Below, in pieces: positions 1 through 4,931 of a stretch of DNA of 6,349 nt; the stretch's first letter is position 1; every line of letters starts with the position of its first letter. The translations under genes were made by a program, and so were the position numbers. Source of the DNA: Collinsella sp. (GTDB lineage Bacteria; Actinomycetota; Coriobacteriia; Coriobacteriales; Coriobacteriaceae); the NCBI GenBank assembly GCA_019419645.1, contig DXZN01000079.1:1-6349 (forward strand), written 5' to 3'. A model generated the notes under the pieces. The model did no database searches. It had not been told where the DNA came from and saw only the letters and a list, made by a program, of their open reading frames with translations.

Positions 1-1
1 C

Positions 2-1297
2 GCCTACAAGAACAAGGGCGTCCAGGAGCTGCTCGACGCTGTCGTCGACTACCTGCCCAGCCCGCTCGACGTTGAGGCCGTCACCGGTACCGATCCGGAC
101 ACCGGCGAGGAGATCGAGCGTCATCCTTCCTTCGACGAGCCCTTCTCTGGCTTGGTCTTCAAGATCATGACCGACCCGTTCGTCGGTAAGCTCACCTACG
201 TCCGCGTTTACTCCGGCCGTGCCGAGTCCGGCTCCTACGTGATCAACGCTTCCAACGGTCAGCGCGAGCGCCTCGGCCGCATCCTCGAGATGAACGCCGC
301 CGAGCGTATCGACCGTGACGACGCTGCCGCCGGCGACATCGTCGCTTGCGTCGGCTTCAAGAACTCCACCACCGGTGACACCCTGTGCGAAGAGGGCAAG
401 GAGATCGTCCTCGAGAAGATCGAGTTCGCTAAGCCCGTTATCGACGTTGCCATCGAGCCCAAGACCAAGGCCGAGCAGGACAAGATGTCCCTGGCTCTGA
501 CCAAGCTCGCCGAGGAGGACCCGACCTTCCAGGTGTCCACCAACCACGAGACCGGCCAGACCATCATCGCCGGCATGGGCGAGCTGCACCTCGAGATCAT
601 CGTCGACCGTCTGCTCCGCGAGTTCAAGGTTGACGCTAACGTTGGTAAGCCCCAGGTTGCCTACCGCGAGACCGCTGGTCACGACGTCGAGAAGGCTGAG
701 GGCAAGTTCGTCCGTCAGTCCGGTGGTCGCGGTCAGTACGGCCACGCCGTCATCAAGCTCGAGAAGATGGAGGAGGGCTTCGGCTACGAGTTCGTCAACG
801 CTATCGTCGGCGGCGTCGTGCCCAAGGAGTACATTCCGTCCATTGACAAGGGCATCCAGGAGGCCCTGAACACCGGTGTTATCGCCGGCTTCCCGGTCCT
901 CGACGTCAAGGTCACCCTGTTCGACGGTTCTTACCACGAGGTCGACTCCTCCGAGGCCGCCTTCAAGATCGCCGGTTCCATGGCTATCAAGGACGCTCTC
1001 AAGAAGTCCGACCCGCAGCTGCTCGAGCCGATCATGGCTGTCGAGGTCGAGACCCCCGAGCAGTACATGGGCGACGTTATGGGCAACCTCTCCGGTCGCC
1101 GCGGCAAGATCGAGGGCATGGAGGATCGCAAGAACAGCAAGCTCATCCGTGCCAAGGTGCCGCTGGGCGAGATGTTCGGTTACGCTACCGACCTTCGCTC
1201 CCAGACCCAGGGCCGTGCATCCTACACGATGCAGTTCGACTCTTATGAGCCCGCGCCCAAGTCCATCGTGGACGAGGTCATGAGCAAGAACGCCTAA
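2..1297 (+). CDS. fusA: Elongation factor G, C-terminal part (5' truncated by window edge)
   Basis: EF-G is the GTPase that drives tRNA-mRNA translocation on the ribosome and, with ribosome recycling factor, helps split the ribosome after termination. The frame is open from base 2, so 431 residues are visible of a family usually near 700. The GTP-binding domain with its P-loop lies upstream of the window apart from its last helix (KNKGVQELLDAV, then DYLPSP). Domain II follows. Domain III contains the conserved stretch HETGQTIIAGMGELHLEI, a region known to line the fusidic acid pocket. Domain IV starts near QSGGRGQYGH and includes GGVVPKEYIPSIDKG and the tip-loop segment FDGSYHEVDSSE. Domain V includes PIMAVEVETPEQYMGDVMGNL and SGRRGKIEGM. 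No frameshift or missing motif is seen. Codon use is highly biased, as expected for an abundant protein. The gene is followed closely by rpsJ and shares its terminator. The identification is essentially certain. Confidence 0.98.
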   Translation, partial: AYKNKGVQELLDAVVDYLPSPLDVEAVTGTDPDTGEEIERHPSFDEPFSGLVFKIMTDPFVGKLTYVRVYSGRAESGSYVINASNGQRERLGRILEMNAAERIDRDDAAAGDIVACVGFKNSTTGDTLCEEGKEIVLEKIEFAKPVIDVAIEPKTKAEQDKMSLALTKLAEEDPTFQVSTNHETGQTIIAGMGELHLEIIVDRLLREFKVDANVGKPQVAYRETAGHDVEKAEGKFVRQSGGRGQYGHAVIKLEKMEEGFGYEFVNAIVGGVVPKEYIPSIDKGIQEALNTGVIAGFPVLDVKVTLFDGSYHEVDSSEAAFKIAGSMAIKDALKKSDPQLLEPIMAVEVETPEQYMGDVMGNLSGRRGKIEGMEDRKNSKLIRAKVPLGEMFGYATDLRSQTQGRASYTMQFDSYEPAPKSIVDEVMSKNA

Positions 1298-1322
1298 GTT
1301 CGAGCTCCCTGTTACGTAATCC

Positions 1323-1341
1323 TGCGAGAACATCTCTCGCA
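1323..1341 (+). other. Short perfect hairpin in the fusA-rpsJ spacer
   Basis: TGCGAGA (1323-1329) and TCTCGCA (1335-1341) are perfect reverse complements around a 5-nt loop. The hairpin ends 6 nt before the rpsJ Shine-Dalgarno sequence. No T-tract follows, so it does not look like an intrinsic terminator. It could be an RNA processing or stability element, or a modulator of rpsJ translation. That role is inference; only the base pairing is seen. Confidence 0.5.
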
Positions 1342-1347
1342 CTCTTT

Positions 1348-1352
1348 GGAGG
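1348..1352 (+). promoter_or_regulatory. Ribosome binding site of rpsJ, fixes a TTG start
   Basis: GGAGG lies 6 nt upstream of the TTG at 1359. No ATG or GTG is placed as well in frame, and the protein made from this TTG starts exactly where S10 proteins normally start, so the TTG start is well supported. Confidence 0.85.
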
Positions 1353-1358
1353 TTTAAG

Positions 1359-1667
1359 TTGGCTACCCAGAAGATCCGCATTCGCCTCAAGGGCTATGAT
1401 CACGAGGTCGTCGATCAGTCCGCGAAGCTCATCGTCGAGACCGCTCAGAAGACCGGCGCTCGCGTTTCCGGTCCTGTCCCCCTGCCCACCGAGCGCAACC
1501 TGTACACGGTTATCCGCTCGCCGCACGTGAACAAGGACTCCCGTGAGCAGTTCGAGATGCGCACTCACAAGCGCCTTATCGACATCCTCGACCCTACCTC
1601 GGGCACCGTTGATTCGCTCATGCGTCTCGACCTCCCCGCTGGCGTCGACATCGACATCAAGCTCTAA
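1359..1667 (+). CDS. rpsJ: 30S ribosomal protein S10 (NusE)
   Basis: S10 is a head-domain protein of the small ribosomal subunit. As NusE it also pairs with NusB in transcription antitermination complexes. The product is 102 residues, the normal length for the family. It shows the N-terminal strand QKIRIRLKGYDH, then GPVPLPTE, the loop segment TVIRSPHVNKDSREQFE that reaches into the 16S rRNA, and the C-terminal LPAGVDIDIKL. Translation starts at a TTG behind a strong GGAGG. The gene lies 61 bp after fusA with no terminator between them, so the two are probably cotranscribed. A strong terminator follows 21 bp after the stop codon. Unusually, tuf is absent between fusA and rpsJ, and rplC does not follow rpsJ as it does in the canonical S10 operon. 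The identification is certain. Confidence 0.98.
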   Translation: MATQKIRIRLKGYDHEVVDQSAKLIVETAQKTGARVSGPVPLPTERNLYTVIRSPHVNKDSREQFEMRTHKRLIDILDPTSGTVDSLMRLDLPAGVDIDIKL

Positions 1668-1688
1668 GCGATATCGCTCATAGCTTAC

Positions 1689-1730
1689 AGAGCCCCGCTG
1701 CCATGTTGGTAGCGGGGCTCTTTTGTTTTG
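1689..1730 (+). terminator. Strong intrinsic terminator of the fusA-rpsJ unit
   Basis: AGAGCCCCGCT (1689-1699) pairs perfectly with AGCGGGGCTCT (1711-1721). The inner bases GCCA/TGGT extend the stem to about 15 bp, including one G-T pair, around a TGT loop. TTTGTTTT (1722-1729) follows directly. The minus-strand side lacks a T-tract after the stem, so it should act mainly on + strand transcripts rather than also ending birA. Confidence 0.93.
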
Positions 1731-1782
1731 AATGATGGTTTGGACTGCCGGGTAATGCTGCCGAGTAGGTGGCTGCGACGAC

Positions 1783-2559
1783 CTATTCGCTCAAGGGGCG
1801 CAGCGATGCCTCCTCAAAATGGAAGGATCGCAAGCCGCCTTCCGTTTCGATACACGCGCGACCAAAGGCATCGACGGTTTTAAAGACGCCTCGCGCCATC
1901 TCGTCTCCAGCGGGGGAGCGGGCGATAACGTGCTCCCCGATCCAATTGAGGTGAGCGACATATTCGCCGTGGACGGGCACGAGCGGTCCAGTGTTTTCTT
2001 TCATGGCGTCGAGCAGATCTGCCCACGCGTCCACAGAGTTTACGACGGTGTAATAGACCTCCTTGAGCAGCACATCGACGGCGGGAACATTCTCGTTGAG
2101 GTCTGAGAGGCCAATTGCCGCCAGGCCGCCATCGGGAACCTCCGAAGGCACATAGTTCACATTGACGCCAATGCCGCAGACGGCGAAAGGTTTGCCTTCG
2201 TTATCGCGCGCGGCTTCGACCAGAATGCCGCCGAGTTTGCGCCCTCGCGCGACAAGGTCGTTGGGCCATTTGAGGCCGATCTCGTTAGCAAGACCCTGCG
2301 CCTCGAGTGCCTCGAGCACCGCTAGGCCGCTGACGGCGGCAAGACCAGAGTACTTGGCGGGATCAACACGTGGACGTAGGACAATCGAGAGCAACAAGTT
2401 ACCAGCGGTTGAATCCCACTTGTGGCCGCGCCGGCCGCGTCCTGCTGTCTGAGCCCGGGCGGCAAGTCCTGTGCCGTGCGGCGCTCCCTGTTTTCCTGCT
2501 TCGAGCAGGTCATCGTTGGTCGATCCGGTTACGTCGACTATCGTAAATTGGGCATCCAT
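1783..2559 (-). CDS. birA: Biotin--[acetyl-CoA carboxylase] ligase, class I (no DNA-binding domain)
   Basis: BirA activates biotin with ATP to biotinyl-AMP and transfers it to the lysine of the biotin carboxyl carrier protein of acetyl-CoA carboxylase or related carboxylases. The 258-residue product shows GSTNDDLLE (12-20), the biotinyl-AMP-binding loop GRGRRGHKW (40-48), KWPND (97-101) with the conserved active-site Lys97, and GGILVE (110-115). It ends in a small C-terminal domain (about 195-255) typical of the family. The protein begins directly at the catalytic domain, so the N-terminal helix-turn-helix of bifunctional BirA repressors is missing. I chose the ATG at 2559 because AAGGAGG lies 11 nt upstream and the family alignment starts there. 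The frame extends back to an ATG at 2640, but those 27 extra residues have no family counterpart. The gene is divergent from the fab operon, whose precursor supply depends on a biotinylated carboxylase. No clear terminator follows it on its own strand. Confidence 0.95.
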   Translation of the reverse strand: MDAQFTIVDVTGSTNDDLLEAGKQGAPHGTGLAARAQTAGRGRRGHKWDSTAGNLLLSIVLRPRVDPAKYSGLAAVSGLAVLEALEAQGLANEIGLKWPNDLVARGRKLGGILVEAARDNEGKPFAVCGIGVNVNYVPSEVPDGGLAAIGLSDLNENVPAVDVLLKEVYYTVVNSVDAWADLLDAMKENTGPLVPVHGEYVAHLNWIGEHVIARSPAGDEMARGVFKTVDAFGRACIETEGGLRSFHFEEASLRPLSE

Positions 2560-2570
2560 AAAGGCTGCTA

Positions 2571-2577
2571 CCTCCTT
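2571..2577 (-). promoter_or_regulatory. Ribosome binding site of birA
   Basis: CCTCCTT on the + strand reads AAGGAGG on the coding strand, 11 nt before the ATG at 2559. This is a perfect anti-16S match with a slightly long spacer. It is the main reason for preferring 2559 over the in-frame ATG at 2640. Confidence 0.8.
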
Positions 2578-2601
2578 AATGAATAAGTGAATAACGCAAT
2601 G

Positions 2602-2619
2602 GTGTCGAGAAGTAGACAC
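2602..2619. repeat. Inverted repeat GTGTC-N8-GACAC upstream of birA
   Basis: GTGTC (2602-2606) and GACAC (2615-2619) are perfect 5-bp inverted arms. It shares the TGTC/GACA core with a second inverted repeat about 30 bp away. It could be a weak hairpin in the birA leader RNA or a protein site; short arms mean chance is possible. Confidence 0.35.
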
Positions 2620-2631
2620 AATGTGAAGCCT

Positions 2632-2648
2632 TTGTCGCATTTAGACAA
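2632..2648. repeat. Inverted repeat TTGTC-N7-GACAA upstream of birA
   Basis: TTGTC (2632-2636) and GACAA (2644-2648) form perfect 5-bp arms. The TGTC cores of this repeat and the one at 2602-2619 lie 30 bp apart, close to three helical turns. The function is unknown. Confidence 0.35.
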
Positions 2649-2652
2649 TTTA

Positions 2653-2671
2653 ATGTTAACACGTCAACAAC
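2653..2671. repeat. Upstream copy of a 19-bp direct repeat; candidate fab operator with palindromic core
   Basis: ATGTTAACACGTCAACAAC matches the copy at 2701-2719 at 17 of 19 positions. Its core, TGTTAACACGTCAACA (2654-2669), is an imperfect palindrome with arms TGTTAAC and GTCAACA (6 of 7 symmetric) around two central bases. It also contains the perfect 8-bp palindrome TGTTAACA. It overlaps the end of a candidate fabH -10 box (TTTAAT) and a candidate birA -35 box (TTGACG), as an operator acting on both promoters might. The regulator cannot be named from this window. Confidence 0.55.
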
Positions 2672-2700
2672 GACAAAAATGCGCTATCCTCTCTTGGTCG

Positions 2701-2719
2701 ATGTAAACACATCAACAAC
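2701..2719. repeat. Downstream copy of the 19-bp direct repeat, next to the fabH ribosome binding site
   Basis: ATGTAAACACATCAACAAC differs from the copy at 2653-2671 only at its 5th and 11th bases. Its dyad symmetry is weaker (4 of 7 arm positions). It ends 2 nt before the fabH Shine-Dalgarno sequence, so a bound protein would sit in the leader or block initiation. Start-to-start spacing from the first copy is 48 bp. Confidence 0.55.
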
Positions 2720-2721
2720 TC

Positions 2722-2730
2722 AAAGGAGGT
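2722..2730 (+). promoter_or_regulatory. Ribosome binding site of fabH
   Basis: AAAGGAGGT is a near-perfect Shine-Dalgarno sequence 5 nt before the ATG at 2736. It rules out the in-frame ATG at 2679, which lies upstream of the repeat and of one candidate -10 box. Confidence 0.85.
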
Positions 2731-2735
2731 TAGTG

Positions 2736-3695
2736 ATGGGTTTCACGATACTGGGAACGGGCTCGGTACTTCCCGAGCGCAGCGTTTCCAACGACGAACT
2801 GTCCGAGTTCCTGGATACCTCAGATGAGTGGATTTTTACCCGCACCGGTATCAAGAGCCGCCGCGTCTGCACCACCGAGTCACTCGACGACCTTGCCGTG
2901 GCAGCAAGCGAGCAAGCGCTGCAGACGTCCGGAATCGATGCGAGCCAGCTGGATCTTATCGTCTGCTCGACGACGACGGGCGATCATCTCGTTCCCGCCG
3001 AAGCGTGCGCCGTTGCTGAGCGCCTGGGTGCCACATGTCCTGCCTTCGACGTTTCGGCGGCTTGTGCCGGCTTCGTATTTGCGCTCGATGTCGCCGAGGG
3101 CTATATCGCCCGCGGTCGCGCCAAGCACGTGCTGGTCGTTGCCGCCGAGCAGATGACGCGCGCGCTCGATTGGACCGACCGTGCCACGTGCGTGCTCTTT
3201 GGCGATGGCGCGGGCGCTGCGGTCATAGAGGCTGGGGGAGAGAATCCCCTTGCTGTTGAGCTTTCGACGTCGCCTGACGTCGAAACACTGCGCGTCCCCG
3301 GATTGGCGGGATCTTCGCCGTATAAGACGGTGCAGGACCGCGAAAGCGTGCTTTCCATGAACGGCCGTCGCGTCTTCAAGTTTGGCGTCAATGCCATCTG
3401 CGACACGGTCAACAAGCTCGCCTGCGACGCGGGCATCGCGGTCGAGGACATCGACCACTTTGTATTCCATCAGGCTAACGAACGAATCTTGAGCCAGGCG
3501 GTCAAGCGCCTGGGTGTGCCGGACGACCGTGTGGTCCGAACCTTGCGTGAAACTGGCAACATCTCGAGCGCCTGTATTCCGCTTGCTCTCGATCGACTGA
3601 CAAATACCGGCGCGCTGCACGCGGGCGACACCATCGCCCTGGTCGGATTTGGCGCAGGCTTGGATGTAGGTGGCTATCTACTTCGCTGGAAGTAG
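2736..3695 (+). CDS. fabH: 3-oxoacyl-ACP synthase III (beta-ketoacyl-ACP synthase III, FabH)
   Basis: FabH starts type II fatty acid synthesis by condensing an acyl-CoA primer with malonyl-ACP to give a 3-ketoacyl-ACP. The 319-residue product has the usual length. The full Cys-His-Asn triad is visible: Cys110 in DVSAACAGF, His245 in FHQAN, and Asn275 in GNISSA. The N-terminal GTGSVLPERSVSNDEL and TSDEWIFTRTGI, the central FGDGAGA (156-161), and the C-terminal GFGAGL loop (304-309) are typical. Two small departures are seen: GNISSACIP where GNTSAASIP-like sequence is common, and GFGAGL where GFGGG is common. Neither removes a catalytic residue. Primer preference (acetyl versus branched-chain acyl-CoA) cannot be read from sequence alone. 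It is the first gene of the fab operon, behind a region with putative operators. The start at 2736 is fixed by AAAGGAGGT and family alignment. Confidence 0.97.
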   Translation: MGFTILGTGSVLPERSVSNDELSEFLDTSDEWIFTRTGIKSRRVCTTESLDDLAVAASEQALQTSGIDASQLDLIVCSTTTGDHLVPAEACAVAERLGATCPAFDVSAACAGFVFALDVAEGYIARGRAKHVLVVAAEQMTRALDWTDRATCVLFGDGAGAAVIEAGGENPLAVELSTSPDVETLRVPGLAGSSPYKTVQDRESVLSMNGRRVFKFGVNAICDTVNKLACDAGIAVEDIDHFVFHQANERILSQAVKRLGVPDDRVVRTLRETGNISSACIPLALDRLTNTGALHAGDTIALVGFGAGLDVGGYLLRWK

Positions 3696-3747
3696 TTGCA
3701 CATAGGAAATGAAAACGCCCCTGGGGCACAAACAAAGGAGAACTACC

Positions 3748-3984
3748 ATGGAAGATCAGAAGACCTTCGAGCGCGTTTGCGACGTTATCCGCGAGACCGC
3801 CGGCCTTGACGATGTCGAGATGAAGCCCGAGTCCACGCTCGAGGAGATTGGCCTCGACAGCCTGGGTACCGTCGAGATCCTCGTCGCCGTCGAGGACGAG
3901 TTTGGCATTGAGCTCGATACCGAGGAGAACCCCAAGACGGTCGGCGAGTTCGTCGATACGGTCGAGGCGGCATTGGAGAAGTAG
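3748..3984 (+). CDS. acpP: Acyl carrier protein
   Basis: AcpP carries growing acyl chains as thioesters on a 4'-phosphopantetheine arm and presents them to every enzyme of the pathway. The 78-residue product is the typical size and strongly acidic. Ser38 in the motif LDSLGTVE is the attachment site modified by AcpS. Helix I (about 5-17) and the acidic recognition helix II (about 38-52) are recognisable. Start choice: AAAGGAG (3734-3740) lies 7 nt before the ATG at 3748. An in-frame ATG at 3709 would add 13 basic, non-homologous residues and has no ribosome binding site. The gene lies 52 bp after fabH, with no terminator in the gap, and ends 2 bp before the fabK ATG. It could be rated a dedicated carrier for another pathway, but the flanking fab genes make a primary-metabolism ACP by far the likeliest. 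Confidence 0.97.
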   Translation: MEDQKTFERVCDVIRETAGLDDVEMKPESTLEEIGLDSLGTVEILVAVEDEFGIELDTEENPKTVGEFVDTVEAALEK

Positions 3985-3986
3985 TG

Positions 3987-4931
3987 ATGCTCAAGTCTCC
4001 TCTCTGCGATCTACTCGGCATCGAAAAGCCCGTGTTCCAGGGTGGCATGGCCTGGATTGCCGACGCCTCGCTGGCATCTGCCGTGTCCGAGGCAGGCGGC
4101 TTAGGCATTATCGCGGCCATGAATGCCGACGCAAACTGGCTGCGCGATCAGATTCACGAGCTGCGCGCCAAGACGGATAAGCCCTTTGGCGTCAACGTTA
4201 TGCTCATGAGCCCGTTTGTCGACGAGGTCGCACAAGTGGTGATTGATGAGCGGGTGCCCGTTGTGGTGACCGGCGCCGGCAATCCCACCAAGTACATGAA
4301 GGCGTGGAACGAGGCGGGCATCAAGGTTATTCCCGTCGTGGCTTCGGTGGCGCTGGCGCGTCTCATGGCGCGTCGCGGAGCCACTGCCGTGGTTGCCGAG
4401 GGCACCGAATCAGGCGGCCATATTGGCGAGACCTCGACGATGGCACTTGTCCCGCAGGTTGTCGATGCGGTCGATATTCCCGTGGTTGCGGCTGGCGGCA
4501 TCGCCGATGGCCGCGGCGTGGCGGCCGCTTTTATGCTCGGCGCTGCCGGCGTCCAGGTGGGAACACGCTTTCTGGTCGCAAACGAGTGCACCGTATCCGA
4601 ACAATACAAAGAGCTGGTGCTCAAGGCGGGCGACACGTCGACGCGTGCGACCGGCCGCTCGACGGGACACCCGGTGCGTGCCCTCAAGAGCCCCTTCACC
4701 AACGCGTATGCCAAGAACGAGGCGGCGGGCGCAAGCGTCGAGGAGCTCGGGGCCATGGGCGCGGGCGCCCTTCGCAAGGCCGCCAAGGACGGCAATTACG
4801 AAGAGGGCTCGTATTTGTGCGGACAGATTGCCGGTATGGTCAACGAACGCCAGAGCGCACGCGAAATCGTCGACGATCTGGTCGATGGCGCTGAGCATGT
4901 CCTGAAGGGTGCGTCCGCATGGGTAGCGTAG
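3987..4931 (+). CDS. fabK: Enoyl-[acyl-carrier-protein] reductase, FMN-dependent (FabK)
   Basis: FabK reduces trans-2-enoyl-ACP to acyl-ACP with NAD(P)H and FMN, the last step of each elongation cycle. It is unrelated to the short-chain dehydrogenase FabI. The 314-residue product is a TIM-barrel flavoprotein of the nitronate monooxygenase/FabK superfamily. Visible features are the N-terminal FQGGMAWIADASLASAVSEA (17-36), GFxxNVMLMSP-like FGVNVMLMSP (67-76), ESGGHIG (141-147) with the catalytic-type His145, the phosphate-binding AAGGIADGRGVAAA (168-181), and GAAGVQVGTRF (185-195). Pneumococcal FabK has EAGGHIG with a key His at nearly the same position. A nitronate monooxygenase role is possible on family grounds, but placement between acpP and fabD argues strongly for FabK. 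I chose ATG 3987, 8 nt after GGAG; a GTG at 3984 that overlaps the acpP stop by one base is an alternative. The gene overlaps fabD by 13 bp. Confidence 0.93.
   Translation: MLKSPLCDLLGIEKPVFQGGMAWIADASLASAVSEAGGLGIIAAMNADANWLRDQIHELRAKTDKPFGVNVMLMSPFVDEVAQVVIDERVPVVVTGAGNPTKYMKAWNEAGIKVIPVVASVALARLMARRGATAVVAEGTESGGHIGETSTMALVPQVVDAVDIPVVAAGGIADGRGVAAAFMLGAAGVQVGTRFLVANECTVSEQYKELVLKAGDTSTRATGRSTGHPVRALKSPFTNAYAKNEAAGASVEELGAMGAGALRKAAKDGNYEEGSYLCGQIAGMVNERQSAREIVDDLVDGAEHVLKGASAWVA

Larger units (their letters stand above)
2560..2735. promoter_or_regulatory. Divergent birA / fabH regulatory region
   Basis: This 176-bp non-coding stretch is visibly more AT-rich than its surroundings and must hold promoters for both directions. 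Candidate -10 boxes for fabH are TTTAAT (2649-2654) and TATCCT (2685-2690); neither has a convincing -35 at the right distance. On the minus strand, TTGACG (2667-2662) followed about 16-17 bp later by TCTAAA/CTAAAT (around 2645-2639) could serve birA. The region also holds two 19-bp direct repeats and two inverted repeats, listed separately. That it is a regulatory region is near certain; the exact promoter boxes are guesses. Confidence 0.7.

Noticed and set aside
1668..1782. Possible small gene or RNA between rpsJ and birA
   Set aside because: The 115-bp gap is explained by the rpsJ terminator. The rest has no start codon with a ribosome binding site and no further structure.
1766..1785. TAGGT...ACCTA inverted repeat at the 3' end of birA as its terminator
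   Set aside because: The stem is only 5 bp with a 10-nt loop, it overlaps the stop codon, and no T-tract follows on the minus strand.
2560..2640. Extended birA N-terminus starting at ATG 2640
   Set aside because: The extra 27 residues show no family similarity, and no helix-turn-helix could fit in so few. AAGGAGG at 2571-2577 lies inside this extension and points to ATG 2559.
2679..2735. Extended fabH N-terminus starting at ATG 2679
   Set aside because: It would translate through a 19-bp repeat and the Shine-Dalgarno sequence, adds 19 non-homologous residues, and has no ribosome binding site of its own.
2880..3620. Minus-strand open frame of about 246 codons opposite fabH
   Set aside because: A shadow of fabH: no motif, no ribosome binding site, and low-complexity Arg-rich composition.
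3717..3727. GCCCCTGGGGC palindrome between fabH and acpP as attenuator or operator
   Set aside because: Only about 4 bp can pair with a feasible loop and no T-tract follows. In GC-rich DNA such a short palindrome is expected by chance.
3709..3747. Extended acpP N-terminus starting at ATG 3709
   Set aside because: It adds a basic segment unlike any acyl carrier protein, and the strong AAAGGAG at 3734-3740 serves ATG 3748.
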